Origin: Streptomyces sp. NBC_01669
GTDB taxonomy: Bacteria; Actinomycetota; Actinomycetes; Streptomycetales; Streptomycetaceae
Direction of reading: 5' to 3'
Assembly (NCBI RefSeq): GCF_026339735.1
Contig: NZ_JAPEQG010000001.1
Coordinates: 8,989,001 to 9,053,000 of the forward strand
Length of the DNA: 64,000 nt
Numbering within the stretch: position 1 is the first letter of the stretch; the number at the start of each line of letters is the position of its first letter. The position numbers and the translations under genes were made by a program. Below, in pieces: positions 54,581-63,268 of the stretch. The notes beneath the pieces were generated by a model, which had not been told where the DNA came from, made no database searches, and saw only the letters and a program-made list of their open reading frames with translations.

Positions 54581-55389
54581 TCCAGGCCACGCCAGTTGGC
54601 GGTGAACGACTTCCAGTTCGCCAGGGTCTTCAGCTCGGCGTCCTCAGTGACCCAGCCGTAGAGGGTCAGCGTGGTCTGCACGTCGGCATGGCCCATCCGT
54701 CGTATGACCACGTGCTCGTGAGCCCCGGACAGCAGCAGTGCGGTCGCGTGGGTATGGCGCCACCAGTGCGGCGTCCAGGCAGACGGAACCGCCTTCCCCA
54801 ATCGGCGCTTGAGGCCGTCGACCAGGTCGTAGACGGTCTCCGGCCGCAGCGGCGCGAGCCACTCGCCGCGACGCAGGTTGACGAACACCCACCAGTTCTC
54901 CAGGTCCACCGCCCGGTGAGCGTCGGCATCGCACAGTTCCCACACGTACTCGCTGTGCAGACGCTCCAGGTCATCGCTGATGTAGATGCGGCGGAACCGG
55001 CCGTTCTTCACCCGCACCCCGGCCGGGTGGTCTTGCCGCGGCACGACCTCGACGAACGGGGTCCCGCCCCGGCCGACGTGCCAGTCGCAGTGCTTGAGCG
55101 ACAGGCACTCGCCCAGCCGCATCCCGGTCTCACTCAGCGTCGTGAACAGCAGCCGGTCGCGCACCGATCCCGACCACTGCCCCGAGCCGGCGTCGAAGCG
55201 TGCGCACCCGTCGAGGATCGCCTCGGCCTGGGCCGGCTTGAGCACCGGTGCCGGTCCCCGATTGCGGGGTCGGACGCGCACCGCCGGGCTCGCATGATCA
55301 TTTCCACGGTCCAGGTGAGCCAACGCGCCGATGTATCGGCTCTGGGCCCGGCGACCACCGACCCGGTAGAGCCGTCCGGCGACTGCCAC
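54577..55389 (-). CDS. Tyrosine recombinase (TnpA-like), N-terminally reduced
   Basis: A 270-residue catalytic domain. Arg I lies in SETGMRLGECLSL, the HxxR box in PHWWRHTHATALLLSG and the nucleophile Tyr in TTLTLYGWVTED. The N-terminal SAM-like core-binding domain is poor: similarity starts near SRYIGALAHLDR, and the first 20-30 residues look unrelated, so the true start was probably lost. Its ATGA overlap with the next recombinase shows they were one operon. Confidence 0.78.
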   Translation of the reverse strand: MAVAGRLYRVGGRRAQSRYIGALAHLDRGNDHASPAVRVRPRNRGPAPVLKPAQAEAILDGCARFDAGSGQWSGSVRDRLLFTTLSETGMRLGECLSLKHCDWHVGRGGTPFVEVVPRQDHPAGVRVKNGRFRRIYISDDLERLHSEYVWELCDADAHRAVDLENWWVFVNLRRGEWLAPLRPETVYDLVDGLKRRLGKAVPSAWTPHWWRHTHATALLLSGAHEHVVIRRMGHADVQTTLTLYGWVTEDAELKTLANWKSFTANWRGLE

Positions 55390-55554
55390 CCCGTGTACAT
55401 CGCTCGCAACCAGCCCGGCGGCGGGCCGTCATCGGCTTCACCCTCGGACCCTCTGCCGGCGCCGAGCACTCCCGTACGCCGGCCGATGTTCACCCCGCGT
55501 CGCTGCGCTCGTGACTGGCGTTTCCTCCCCGTGCAACCCTCGGCCGCGGCCGGG

Positions 55555-56499
55555 TCACAGCACCTTGCGGCGTACCAGGAGAGCCAGCACGAGCAGCCCC
55601 GGGACCAACGGCAGCCAGACCGTCAGCAGCCGGTAGCCGAGGACGACCGTCGCGGCTGCGCCGCCCGGGATCCCGGCCGTGACCAGAGCCAGGGCGAGCG
55701 CGGCATCCAGGGAACCGATACCGCCGGGGGTGGGCAGCAGGACGGCGGCACTGCTCGCCGCCAGGTACGCCAGGGCGACCCGGGCGGCGGGCAGCGGCAT
55801 ATCGAGGGCCTGGGTGACGGCGTACACGACGAGGGCGTGCGATGCGGCGAAGGCGAGCGAGCCGCCCCACAATGCCGCTGCTCGCGCCGGGAGTTCGTGC
55901 ACCGCCCTCACCTGCGCGAGCGCCGTCTGGAGCCGGTCGCGGATCCGGGTGCGCAGCAGACGGGAGAGGAGTGCGATGGTCGCCGCGGCGGACACGAGGA
56001 GCATGGCGGGGATGCCTGCGGGAAGGTGCGGCAGGTGGAGGATGCCGGGGCAGGCCACGCTGAGCCCGGTGATCAGGGCGGCGCGGGAGGTGGCGCTCGC
56101 GGTGGCCTTCAGGGCGAGGGCGGTCGCTGTGTCGGTGGGGGTGAGTCCGCAGCGGGTCAAAAAGCGCCAGTTGACCGCGCCCGCGCCGACTCCGGCGGGC
56201 AGGACGTGGTTGGCGGCGGACGCGGCGAACTGGGCTGCCACCAGCCGTCCGGCGGGCAGTGGTTCGGTGACCGTGCCCTGCTGGGCGAGGGCCGCGCAGC
56301 CCCACGTCAATGCGGCGGCGGTGGCCGCTACGAGCAGCCAGCCGCGGTCGGCGGCGGCCAACTCCTGCGTCCCGGTGTCGATGACCGTCCAGTGCCGGGC
56401 CGCGAGCACGGCCGCGACGAGCAGGACGAGCAGTGTGGCCGCGGTGTGCCAGGAGGCCCGCCTTCCCGAGATGACGGGTGCGTCGGACGGTGTGGTCAT
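55555..56499 (-). CDS. Flippase-like membrane protein (LPG synthase transmembrane / UPF0104 family)
   Basis: A 314-residue, about 8-helix protein. ATG 56499 overlaps the upstream stop (ATGA). Family residues are QFAASAANHVLPAGVGAGAV, which contains the conserved N-x-x-x-P-x-x-x-G in helix 2, and SSAAVLLPTPGGIGSLDAAL near the end. The fold is that of the membrane half of MprF, which flips aminoacyl-phospholipid, or of AglD-type proteins. An MprF-like synthase without this half occurs 2.6 kb away, in the divergent operon. Confidence 0.82.
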   Translation of the reverse strand: MTTPSDAPVISGRRASWHTAATLLVLLVAAVLAARHWTVIDTGTQELAAADRGWLLVAATAAALTWGCAALAQQGTVTEPLPAGRLVAAQFAASAANHVLPAGVGAGAVNWRFLTRCGLTPTDTATALALKATASATSRAALITGLSVACPGILHLPHLPAGIPAMLLVSAAATIALLSRLLRTRIRDRLQTALAQVRAVHELPARAAALWGGSLAFAASHALVVYAVTQALDMPLPAARVALAYLAASSAAVLLPTPGGIGSLDAALALALVTAGIPGGAAATVVLGYRLLTVWLPLVPGLLVLALLVRRKVL

Positions 56500-58004
56500 C
56501 GGCGTCCGCTCTCCGGTGCGGCGGGAGCGACATAGGCGAAAGTGCCGTTGTCCATCCGATACGGATGCCAGCTGCGGGCGTAGGACGGGGGACGTCCCGT
56601 ACGGGTCGTCAGCACCGCCACCGGCTCCCGCTGGGCCGTCCGGGTGATGGCCGCCTTGGTGGTGTTGGCGTTGGGGCCACTGGTCGCGACGGATGAGCGC
56701 CCGGCGTAGAAGGCGATCGGGACCGCTTCGTGCCTGGTGAGTAGGCACGGCGGGTGTATGCCGAGGCGGTGCAGTTCGCCGGTGGCGCGGGCCCAGTCCT
56801 GGTGGGCGGCGGTGGTGCGCTCCACGGTGTGCTGGAGCACCGCGTACTGCACCGCCAGATGCCTGGTGAGCCCCACCGCCACAAGGGTTACAGGCAGGGG
56901 GCGCCACCTCCGTCTCGGGGCGGTGACCAACCACCCGAGTGTGTCGGCGACCGGGATGGCCAACAGCGCGTAGGCGGGCAGCAGGAAGCGGGGAGCGGCG
57001 TACCCGATCAGGAACAGGTACGGGAGCGCCGCCGTCACCGCGCAGGCCAGGGGCAGTAGCGTGGCCGCCGTGCGCCGGGCCTTCATCGCCACCACCAGCC
57101 CGACGACCGCGAACACCGGCAGGGCGAACCACCAGGCGAGCAGTGGCTCGGCCGGCATGGTCCCGGTACACGGGCGGCACAGAGTACGTCCGGCCAGGCT
57201 GCGCAGCTGGTCGTCGACGGCGTTGTTGAAGCCCAGGCCGCCCTGGATCCGGGAGCCCTTGGTCAGCCGGGCGCCCAGCCCGCCGTAACTGAGGTGCGTC
57301 TCGATCACCCACTCGCCCGCCCCGGCCACCAGCCCCGCCACCAGAGCGAACAGCAGCCGCCAGTAGCGCCACCGGCGCACGACAACCAACGCCACGAGCA
57401 GCGGCAGACTCATCCATACGGCGTCCGCGGGCCGCATCCACGCCATCAGCGCCGCACTCGCGGCCAGCCCACACACTGCACCGTGCCGGGTGCGGTCGGA
57501 CTGGGCGCGCAGGAAGCAGCCGACGCCCGCGAGCGCGCCGGTCGCGACCCAGTAGTTGGGCATCGCCTGCGGACCGTAGAGCACGGTCACCCACAGGCTC
57601 GCGAACAGGGCACCCGCCAACGCCAGCACCCGTACTGGAGACAGCCCCCGCCAAGCGCGGAGGGCAAGGAACAGTGCGAGGCCGGACAGCAGCGACAGAT
57701 AGACCCGCAGCAGCGGCGTGGACGACGTCCACGAGGCGATCGGGGCGACCAGCAGGGAGACCCCGCGGGCACGCGGCGCGCTGAAGAACGCGGTCGGTGC
57801 GTGGGAGCTGACCTGGCTGACGTAAACCGACTCGTCCCAGCCCAGCCCTATCCCGGGCCGCACCATGACCAATTGCGCCAAGGTGAACGCGCCCGCCACC
57901 GCCGCCAGCCACCACTCGCCGCTCCGGTCCCACCACGTGCCCGTGATCAGCGGCGGCTCACGACGGGCGGCACGGTTGAACGTCGTGTTCAGGGTCTTGA
58001 TCAT
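56496..58004 (-). CDS. Polytopic glycosyltransferase (GT39/ArnT-like)
   Basis: A 502-residue protein with about 10-12 helices. The first extracytoplasmic loop has GIGLGWDESVYVSQVSSHAP, with the Asp-Glu expected for the GT-C metal or acceptor site, and GVSLLVAPIASWTSSTPLLR follows. Helical stretches alternate through ALPVFAVVGLVVAMKARR. The C-terminal soluble part has MDNGTFAYVAP. ATG 58004 is used; GTG 58007 directly before is possible. It reads away from the two BlaI-type operators and is coupled to the flippase gene. Confidence 0.82.
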   Translation of the reverse strand: MIKTLNTTFNRAARREPPLITGTWWDRSGEWWLAAVAGAFTLAQLVMVRPGIGLGWDESVYVSQVSSHAPTAFFSAPRARGVSLLVAPIASWTSSTPLLRVYLSLLSGLALFLALRAWRGLSPVRVLALAGALFASLWVTVLYGPQAMPNYWVATGALAGVGCFLRAQSDRTRHGAVCGLAASAALMAWMRPADAVWMSLPLLVALVVVRRWRYWRLLFALVAGLVAGAGEWVIETHLSYGGLGARLTKGSRIQGGLGFNNAVDDQLRSLAGRTLCRPCTGTMPAEPLLAWWFALPVFAVVGLVVAMKARRTAATLLPLACAVTAALPYLFLIGYAAPRFLLPAYALLAIPVADTLGWLVTAPRRRWRPLPVTLVAVGLTRHLAVQYAVLQHTVERTTAAHQDWARATGELHRLGIHPPCLLTRHEAVPIAFYAGRSSVATSGPNANTTKAAITRTAQREPVAVLTTRTGRPPSYARSWHPYRMDNGTFAYVAPAAPESGRR

Positions 58005-58020
58005 CACTCGCCCCTCGCGC

Positions 58021-58035
58021 CCTACAAGATGTAGG
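58021..58035. promoter_or_regulatory. BlaI-type operator 1
   Basis: CCTACA-AGA-TGTAGG is a perfect 6-3-6 palindrome with the TACA...TGTA core bound by BlaI/MecI-type repressors. It lies 14 bases from the GT39-like start. Confidence 0.8.
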
Positions 58036-58046
58036 GTTTCCAGTAC

Positions 58047-58061
58047 CCTACAGACTGTAGG
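58047..58061. promoter_or_regulatory. BlaI-type operator 2
   Basis: CCTACA-GAC-TGTAGG repeats the same palindrome with a different 3-base centre, 26 bp from operator 1 centre to centre. It is 36 bases before the plus-strand gene at 58098, so one repressor could hold both divergent operons. Confidence 0.8.
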
Positions 58062-58097
58062 ACCAGGGGCGAATGCCGACGAACGCTAAGGACGAAC

Positions 58098-58544
58098 ATG
58101 GCCAAACTGACGCGCAGTCCGCAGGAGTGCAGCGCGGAGGTCGACGAGATCTGGCCACGCGACGGACAGATCCTGCTGCGCCTGTCCCTGGCCGGAGCGA
58201 CGGCCGAGAAGGCTGTCCTCGTCCTCAAGGCCCGCGACGGAAGCCGCGCCGAGATGCGCCTGCCGGCCGACGAATACGGCGGCCGGTTCCAGGTGCGGAT
58301 CCCGCTGGAAACCCTGGCCACCGCCTGCACCGCCCGGGAATGGATCTGGGACCTGTACCTCGACTGTCACGACGCGGGCATGGGCGAGGAGCCGCTGCGG
58401 GTGGGCAGGCATTGGGATGACATCGCCGGCAAGCACAAGTCCTTCGTCTATCCGGCGCAGCGCGCCGCCGGGGTGCGGGTGGAGCCGTACTTCACCGTCA
58501 AGGACAACCTGTCGATCGTCTGCGCGCGGGAGCAGGCCGGGTGA
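58098..58544 (+). CDS. Small beta-rich protein, function unknown
   Basis: A 148-residue protein starting MAKLTRSPQECSAEVDEIWP. Two beta-sheet halves are suggested (GQILLRLSLAGATAEKAVLV and RFQVRIPLETLATACTAREW), followed by the tail VEPYFTVKDNLSIVCARE. This looks like the accessory domain that accompanies polyol-phosphate or wall-polymer glycosyltransferases in Streptomyces. It overlaps the next short frame, a glycosyltransferase start, by 4 bases, which fits. Confidence 0.6.
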   Translation: MAKLTRSPQECSAEVDEIWPRDGQILLRLSLAGATAEKAVLVLKARDGSRAEMRLPADEYGGRFQVRIPLETLATACTAREWIWDLYLDCHDAGMGEEPLRVGRHWDDIAGKHKSFVYPAQRAAGVRVEPYFTVKDNLSIVCAREQAG

Positions 58545-58651
58545 GGACCCGTTTCCTGCTGCTGAACGTGTACCCGGTCGGCGGCACCGCGCGCACGGTC
58601 GTCGACGGGGAGCGCCTGTGCGCCGACCCGGTAAGGGTGAGACGACCGTGA
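58542..58651 (+). pseudogene. Glycosyltransferase N-terminal stub
   Basis: GTG 58542 overlaps the previous stop and reads RTRFLLLNVYPVGGTARTVV, the first strand and Gly-rich loop of a GT-B type wall-polymer glycosyltransferase, then runs into unrelated sequence and stops at 58651. The rest of the enzyme has been deleted, bringing the BlaI gene directly next to it. Confidence 0.55.
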
Positions 58652-59109
58652 CCGCAGGCCGCGGCGAGCGGCAGGGCACTCGTGAGCTGGAGAGCGAGGT
58701 TCTCGCTGCCCTGTGGGCCACCGGCCGGGCGCTGACCGCGGCCGAGATCCAGGCCGAGACCGGCGACGATCTCGCGCGCGACACCCTGCGCGTCATCCTC
58801 CAGCACCTTGGCGAGCAGGACCTCGTCCGCCCCGCCCCTGACACCGACCGAGCCTACGAACCCGTGCGGAATGCCGCCGAGATGACCGCCGAGGTCATGC
58901 GCCAGGTCCTCGACCGAAAACACGCCGCAGGCCGTGGGGCTCCGTCTCCGGACGCGCCCGCACCCCAACTCGTGCCCCGTCCTCGCCGACGCCCCTGGGG
59001 CATTCGTGCCGCACGCAACACACCTGCCCGCCAGTCCCCGTCCCCGCCGGTACCCCCGGCCTCTTGCCAAGGTGATCCCTCACGGTGCCCGCACACCAGC
59101 CAGTCCTGA
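58648..59109 (+). CDS. BlaI/MecI-family repressor with extended tail
   Basis: A 153-residue protein from GTG 58648. The winged helix (residues about 8-75) reads RELESEVLAALWATGRALTA and DTLRVILQHLGEQDLVRP, followed by the dimerisation part NAAEMTAEVMRQVLDRKHAA. The last 60 residues are Pro/Arg-rich and not part of the family. It overlaps the start of the MprF-like gene by 25 bp. It is the natural candidate for binding the two operators upstream of its operon. Confidence 0.82.
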   Translation: MTAGRGERQGTRELESEVLAALWATGRALTAAEIQAETGDDLARDTLRVILQHLGEQDLVRPAPDTDRAYEPVRNAAEMTAEVMRQVLDRKHAAGRGAPSPDAPAPQLVPRPRRRPWGIRAARNTPARQSPSPPVPPASCQGDPSRCPHTSQS

Positions 59110-60935
59110 TCCCCAAGCAGCGATCCCCGCTCCCGCACCACGCCCCCGCACAGGCCGGACGACCGCATACCTTCCCACGGCTCCGGCCACGGGCAGCCGC
59201 GGCCACGGTCTGGTACCTGCGGCTGCTCGCCTTGCTCAACATTGCGGCGGTGGTCTCGCTGCCGTTCCGTGAAGAGGTCCACGAGCACAACGCGGGCGAG
59301 TTCTTCACCCCGTACCTGGCCACCGCCGGGCTGGTCTCGGCGGCGCTGGCCCTGTTCCTCGCCGTGGTGATGCGGCGCCGCAAACGGGCCGCGTGGATCT
59401 TCAACATGCTGCTCGCGGGCCCTTTGTTCGCGCTCTACGTCCTCGCGCTGACTCAAGACCCGTACCGCCAACATGCGTTCAACTGGCTCTCCGCCCTGCT
59501 CACCGGCCTGTTCGTGGCCACGCTGCTGCTCGGCCGCACGGAGTTCCAGGCCATCGGGGACCGCTCCAACCCGAAGCTGGCCATGGCCGTGGGAGTCGTC
59601 GGCATCCTGGTCAGCGGCACCATCGGCACCCTCCTCGTCGGCGCCACCAACCGGCTGCCCGGAGGCTCCCTGCGCGACCGCATCGCCTACACCCTGCTGC
59701 GCGGCATCAGCATCGGCCCGTTCGCCGACCGCGTCGGGGCCGTGCACGCGCCCCGCTGGGTGGACGTCACGATCAACATTCTGATCGCCGCGACCTTCCT
59801 CCTCGTCCTGTACGCCTGCTTCCGCGCCCCGAGGGGCCGCGATCTGCTCGGCGAAGCGGACGAAAAACGCCTGCGCGAACTGCTGGCGAAGCACGGCGAG
59901 CGCGACTCCCTCGGCTACTTCGCGCTGCGCCGCGACAAGGCCGTCATCTGCTCACCCAGCGGCAAGGCCGCCGTCACCTACCGGGTGATCGGCGGCGTGA
60001 CCCTGGCTTCCGGCGACCCGATCGGCGACCCAGAGGCATGGCCCGGCGCCATCGAGGCGTGGCTGGACGAGGCGCGTCGGCACGCCTGGACGCCGGCCGT
60101 GATGGGCGCGAGCGAGGAGGCCGGAACGATCTACGCCCGGCACGGCCTGGACGCCCTGGAGCTGGGCGACGAGGCCATCGTGGACCTGGCCGACTTCACC
60201 CTCGAAGGGCGCGCCATGCGGGGCGTACGGCAGGCGCACAACCGTGTGCGCCGCGCCGGGTACACCGTGCGCATCCGCTGCCACGGAGACATCCCCGACA
60301 GCGACATGACCACCCTGATCGACAAGGCCGACCACTGGCGGGACGGTGGGACCGAACGCGGCTTCTCCATGGCGCTGGGAAGGCTCGGTGACCCGGACGA
60401 CGGCCGCTGCGTGATGCTGGAGTGCCGCGACAGCCAGGGGGAGCCCCGGGCCCTGCTGAGCTTCGTGCCCTGGGGCGAGCACGGGCTGTCGCTGGACCTG
60501 ATGCGCCGCGACCGCGCCTGCGAGAACGGCCTGATGGAGTTCATGGTCGTCGAACTCCTCCTGCACGCGACCGAGTTCGGGGTACGGCGGGTCTCATTGA
60601 ACTTCGCCATGTTCCGGGCCGTCTTCGAACGCGGCGCCCGCCTGGGGGCTGGCCCCGTCCTGAGGGGGTGGCGCTCGGTGCTCACCTTGTTCTCCCGCTG
60701 GTGGCAGATCGAGTCCCTCTACCGCGCCAACGCCAAGTACCGCCCCGTGTGGGAGCCCCGCTTCCTGCTGTTCGAGAAGACCAGCGACCTCCCGCGTATC
60801 GGCATCGCTAGCGCCCGTGCCGAGGGCTTCCTCACCCCACCGAGCCTGCCTGCCCTCTTCCGCCGCCGACGTACCGCGCACATCGCAGACCAGCCCAACT
60901 GCCCGACAGAAACAGCAACTTCCGTGAGAACCTGA
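59085..60935 (+). CDS. LysX/MprF-like phosphatidylglycerol aminoacyltransferase
   Basis: A 616-residue membrane protein from GTG 59085 after AAGGTGA. Six or seven N-terminal helices (LRLLALLNIAAVVSLPF, YLATAGLVSAALALFLAVV) lead to a C-terminal DUF2156 domain from about 280: LGYFALRRDKAVICSPSGKA, GGVTLASGDPIGDPEAWPGA, WTPAVMGASEEAGTIYARHG and VSLNFAMFRAVFERG. It resembles the mycobacterial LysX synthase without the lysyl-tRNA synthetase part, so it must use tRNA charged elsewhere. The product would make the membrane less anionic. Confidence 0.85.
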   Translation: MPAHQPVLIPKQRSPLPHHAPAQAGRPHTFPRLRPRAAAATVWYLRLLALLNIAAVVSLPFREEVHEHNAGEFFTPYLATAGLVSAALALFLAVVMRRRKRAAWIFNMLLAGPLFALYVLALTQDPYRQHAFNWLSALLTGLFVATLLLGRTEFQAIGDRSNPKLAMAVGVVGILVSGTIGTLLVGATNRLPGGSLRDRIAYTLLRGISIGPFADRVGAVHAPRWVDVTINILIAATFLLVLYACFRAPRGRDLLGEADEKRLRELLAKHGERDSLGYFALRRDKAVICSPSGKAAVTYRVIGGVTLASGDPIGDPEAWPGAIEAWLDEARRHAWTPAVMGASEEAGTIYARHGLDALELGDEAIVDLADFTLEGRAMRGVRQAHNRVRRAGYTVRIRCHGDIPDSDMTTLIDKADHWRDGGTERGFSMALGRLGDPDDGRCVMLECRDSQGEPRALLSFVPWGEHGLSLDLMRRDRACENGLMEFMVVELLLHATEFGVRRVSLNFAMFRAVFERGARLGAGPVLRGWRSVLTLFSRWWQIESLYRANAKYRPVWEPRFLLFEKTSDLPRIGIASARAEGFLTPPSLPALFRRRRTAHIADQPNCPTETATSVRT

Positions 60936-61244
60936 CTGTGCTTGGAATCCAGTCCTCATCGCAACGGCACTTCTCCTCCTGCGGTTTTGGGCTGTCTCGG
61001 CCGACGCCGCGGTCCGGCGCGCCGAGCGATGAGTGAAGTTCGCCTTGTTCCAGTCGCTACGCGCCCATCGTCCCCGCCGAAGCGGGGATCAGTGCGGCCT
61101 GCCCGCGCCACGGTCCAGGGTGTCGAGGACATGTTCGCAGCCGGCACTCCGCAGTAAAGCGGGCCAGCCTTGAGCGCCCCGCACCCGGCTCCGCCAGGAT
61201 CCGCACCGCCTGCCTGAAAACCCTACGCGCTGTAAGGTGAACGA
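60936..61244. other. Intergenic region between synthase gene and blaI-type gene
   Basis: It contains one GC-rich hairpin, CCCCGCC-GAAG-CGGGG at about 61072-61087, probably the terminator of the synthase operon, and a degenerate BlaI-type box near its right edge. No gene was seen. Confidence 0.45.
61222..61236. promoter_or_regulatory. Degenerate BlaI-type operator 3
   Basis: CCTACG-CGC-TGTAAG keeps the TGTA half and most of the TAC half of operators 1 and 2. It is centred 16 bases before the second BlaI gene, where repressor binding would autoregulate the blaI-M56 pair. Confidence 0.6.
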
Positions 61245-61628
61245 ATGACAGGTACATCTCCCCACGGCAGAGCGGACCGGCGCAGTGCGGGTGAACTGGA
61301 GAGCGAAGTCCTCGCCGCCCTGTGGGCGACGGAACAGGCGCTGACCCCGGCCGAGATCCAGGCCGAGATCGGTGGCGGTCTCGCGTACAACACCGTGCAC
61401 ACCATCCTCAGGCGCCTGTACGACAAGGGGCTTGTGCTCCGTGACGTGGCCGGACGCCGGGGCACGTACCGGCCGGCGAAGAACGCCGCCGAGCTCACCG
61501 CCGAGGCCATGCATCAGGCCCTCGACCGCGGCCCCGACCCGATCGCCGCGCTCCAGCAGTTCGTTACCGGGTTGAGCCCGGAAGAAGAGCGCGCCCTGCG
61601 CGACCTGCTCGGCGGGAGCGGCCCGTGA
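61245..61628 (+). CDS. BlaI/MecI-family repressor
   Basis: A 127-residue repressor. Winged helix: ELESEVLAALWATEQALTPA and AYNTVHTILRRLYDKGLVLR; dimerisation region: GTYRPAKNAAELTAEAMHQAL. The tail ends EEERALRDLLGG, as in family members, and lacks the long extension of the other copy. It overlaps the M56 peptidase gene by 4 bases. In the bla/mec paradigm the M56 protein triggers proteolysis of this repressor. Confidence 0.9.
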   Translation: MTGTSPHGRADRRSAGELESEVLAALWATEQALTPAEIQAEIGGGLAYNTVHTILRRLYDKGLVLRDVAGRRGTYRPAKNAAELTAEAMHQALDRGPDPIAALQQFVTGLSPEEERALRDLLGGSGP

Positions 61629-62527
61629 GGATCGACGTCTATATCCCGCTCGTCCTGTCCTTGCTCCTGACCACGGTGGCCCCGCAGGTGGGCCTGCGGG
61701 TGGCACCCGCCCTGGCCACCCGCGTCCTGACCGTGGCCGCCGTCCTCACCGCCGCCGCCACCACCTGGGCCCTGATCCTGCTGGCCGCCACCCTCATCAA
61801 CGAGGCCCCGCCGGTGGCAGCCGAGGCCCGCGAGGACGGACGGCGCTTGTACGAACCGGTCCCCGAGATCATCGCGCTGGCCGCGGTACTGGCCCTCGGC
61901 CTCATCGCCCACCGCATCTACCGGGCCCTGCGCACCGAGCACGCCACCCGCCGCACCCTGCACCGCCTGTGCGAGGGCCACCCGGAGGACACCGAACTTA
62001 TCGTCGCTGCCTCCCCGGTTCCGCAAGCCTTCGCCATCCCCGCCACCTCAAGCGCGCCCGGTCGGATTCTGGTCACCGCCGCCATGCTGGGCGCCCTGCA
62101 GCCCGCCGAGCGCCGCGTCCTGCTCGCCCATGAACGGGCCCACCTCACTCACCGTCACGCCCTGTACGCGTACGCCGTCGCTCTCGCCTCCGCGGCCAAC
62201 CCTCTGCTCAACCCGCTGCGCTCGACTGTCACCTACCTCGTGGAACGGTGGGCCGACGAACAGGCCGCCGAAGCGGTCGGGGATCGGAGCATCACCGCCC
62301 TGGCTCTGGCCAAGGCAGCCCTCGTCGCCCAACGGCCGCGGCCCGCCTGCGCTCTGAGCTTTTCCGACCGCGCCGTCACCCGCCGCATCGCCGCTCTTCA
62401 GAGCACCCCGCCCCCGTATCTGTGGTCCATCGCTGCGCCCGTCCTTGCGCTCGGTGTTCTCCCCGCTCTCGGTGCCGTGGACGCCACCCGCGACCTGCTT
62501 GACCTGCTTGAGCACGTTCTGGTCTGA
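61625..62527 (+). CDS. M56-family metallopeptidase (BlaR1-like, no sensor domain)
   Basis: A 300-residue membrane peptidase. Helices at the N-terminus (VYIPLVLSLLLTTVAPQVGL, ALATRVLTVAAVLTAAATT) precede the zinc site HERAHLTHRHAL (HExxH-like HERAH) and the downstream Glu in ERWADEQAAEAVG. BlaR1 carries a penicillin-binding sensor domain at its C-terminus; here the protein stops after one last helix, so the signal is sensed differently or by a partner. Confidence 0.85.
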   Translation: MRIDVYIPLVLSLLLTTVAPQVGLRVAPALATRVLTVAAVLTAAATTWALILLAATLINEAPPVAAEAREDGRRLYEPVPEIIALAAVLALGLIAHRIYRALRTEHATRRTLHRLCEGHPEDTELIVAASPVPQAFAIPATSSAPGRILVTAAMLGALQPAERRVLLAHERAHLTHRHALYAYAVALASAANPLLNPLRSTVTYLVERWADEQAAEAVGDRSITALALAKAALVAQRPRPACALSFSDRAVTRRIAALQSTPPPYLWSIAAPVLALGVLPALGAVDATRDLLDLLEHVLV

Positions 62528-63268
62528 CAGGTGGGGAGGGCACCGCCGCCTCCACGCGGAAGAGGTCTCCCCTGCCCACTTCGGCGGTGTCCCTATGTCG
62601 ATCGTCTACGACCGGACCAAGACCGTGGTCCGCCGGCACTTCGAGCGGCGGTGGGAAGTCGGCTGCGCCGACGAGCGATCCCGAACTTGTGGTGCGCCGC
62701 GCGGTGGACTCCATGAGGCTGGTGGGCCCGAAGGCGGCCAGCCCGAAGGCGGGCGGGCGGTACGTGGTCGGGATGCCGATGTGGATGTGAGTGGCCCCGT
62801 CCGCGAGGCACGTCGGCTCGAGCCCCGCCACAGCTGATGAACACGGCACGGCACACCGGCCACGTTGCCTACAGCAACCGGCTGGGGAACGACCAGTGCC
62901 GCACTCTGGCCTCCGACCGGGCACCGGGCCTGCTGCCGCCGACCACAACACCGGCCCCGAAGCTGCAAGGCGACTGGTGCCACACGGTGCTGCGCATGGT
63001 CGATCTCGGCGTCTGCAGATGCGTCTGACAGGAGGAGCCTGGCGAGTCAAGGCGTACCAAATTGGCCCCTTGAACGTGTTGTTGGCATCGCCGTTCGCGA
63101 CCGGTTCACGGAGGCGAAGCCGGCAAGCACCTGCAGAGACGTCGAGTTCGACCCGGCCGAAGCCGGTCGCCCTCACTTGCACTCCACGCTCGACCAGCGC
63201 CAGAAGATGCGGAAGGCTGTCGGCCCAGCGTTGTCGGGGCGGCCATGGTGCCGGCCCCGGCGGTTCCG
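62528..63268. other. Region with a decayed gene fragment, otherwise unassigned
   Basis: Between about 62660 and 62869 the plus strand reads DPELVVRRAVDSMRLVGPKA and GGRYVVGMPMWM, then an in-frame TGA (62788-62790) in place of the expected Trp codon, then VAPSARHVGSSPATAD. This resembles a Streptomyces exported protein of unknown role in which MPMWMWV is conserved. No start or end is present. 62870-63268 holds nothing I can support. Confidence 0.45.

Larger units (their letters stand above)
52603..55389 (-). mobile_element. Degenerate three-gene recombinase element (Tn554-like)
   Basis: Two tyrosine recombinase genes and a DUF6262 (TnpC-like) gene lie in one direction with 4-base ATGA overlaps (54577-54580 and 53053-53056). 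This is the tnpA-tnpB-tnpC layout of Tn554. The element's ends and any cargo were not identified. Two of three genes are broken, so it should be immobile. Confidence 0.75.

Noticed and set aside
61069..61091. Sequence CCCCGCC-GAAG-CGGGG with ATC at the ends, resembling a type I-E CRISPR repeat
   Set aside because: Only one copy, no second repeat at a 61-bp spacing and no cas genes; better explained as a terminator behind the synthase gene.
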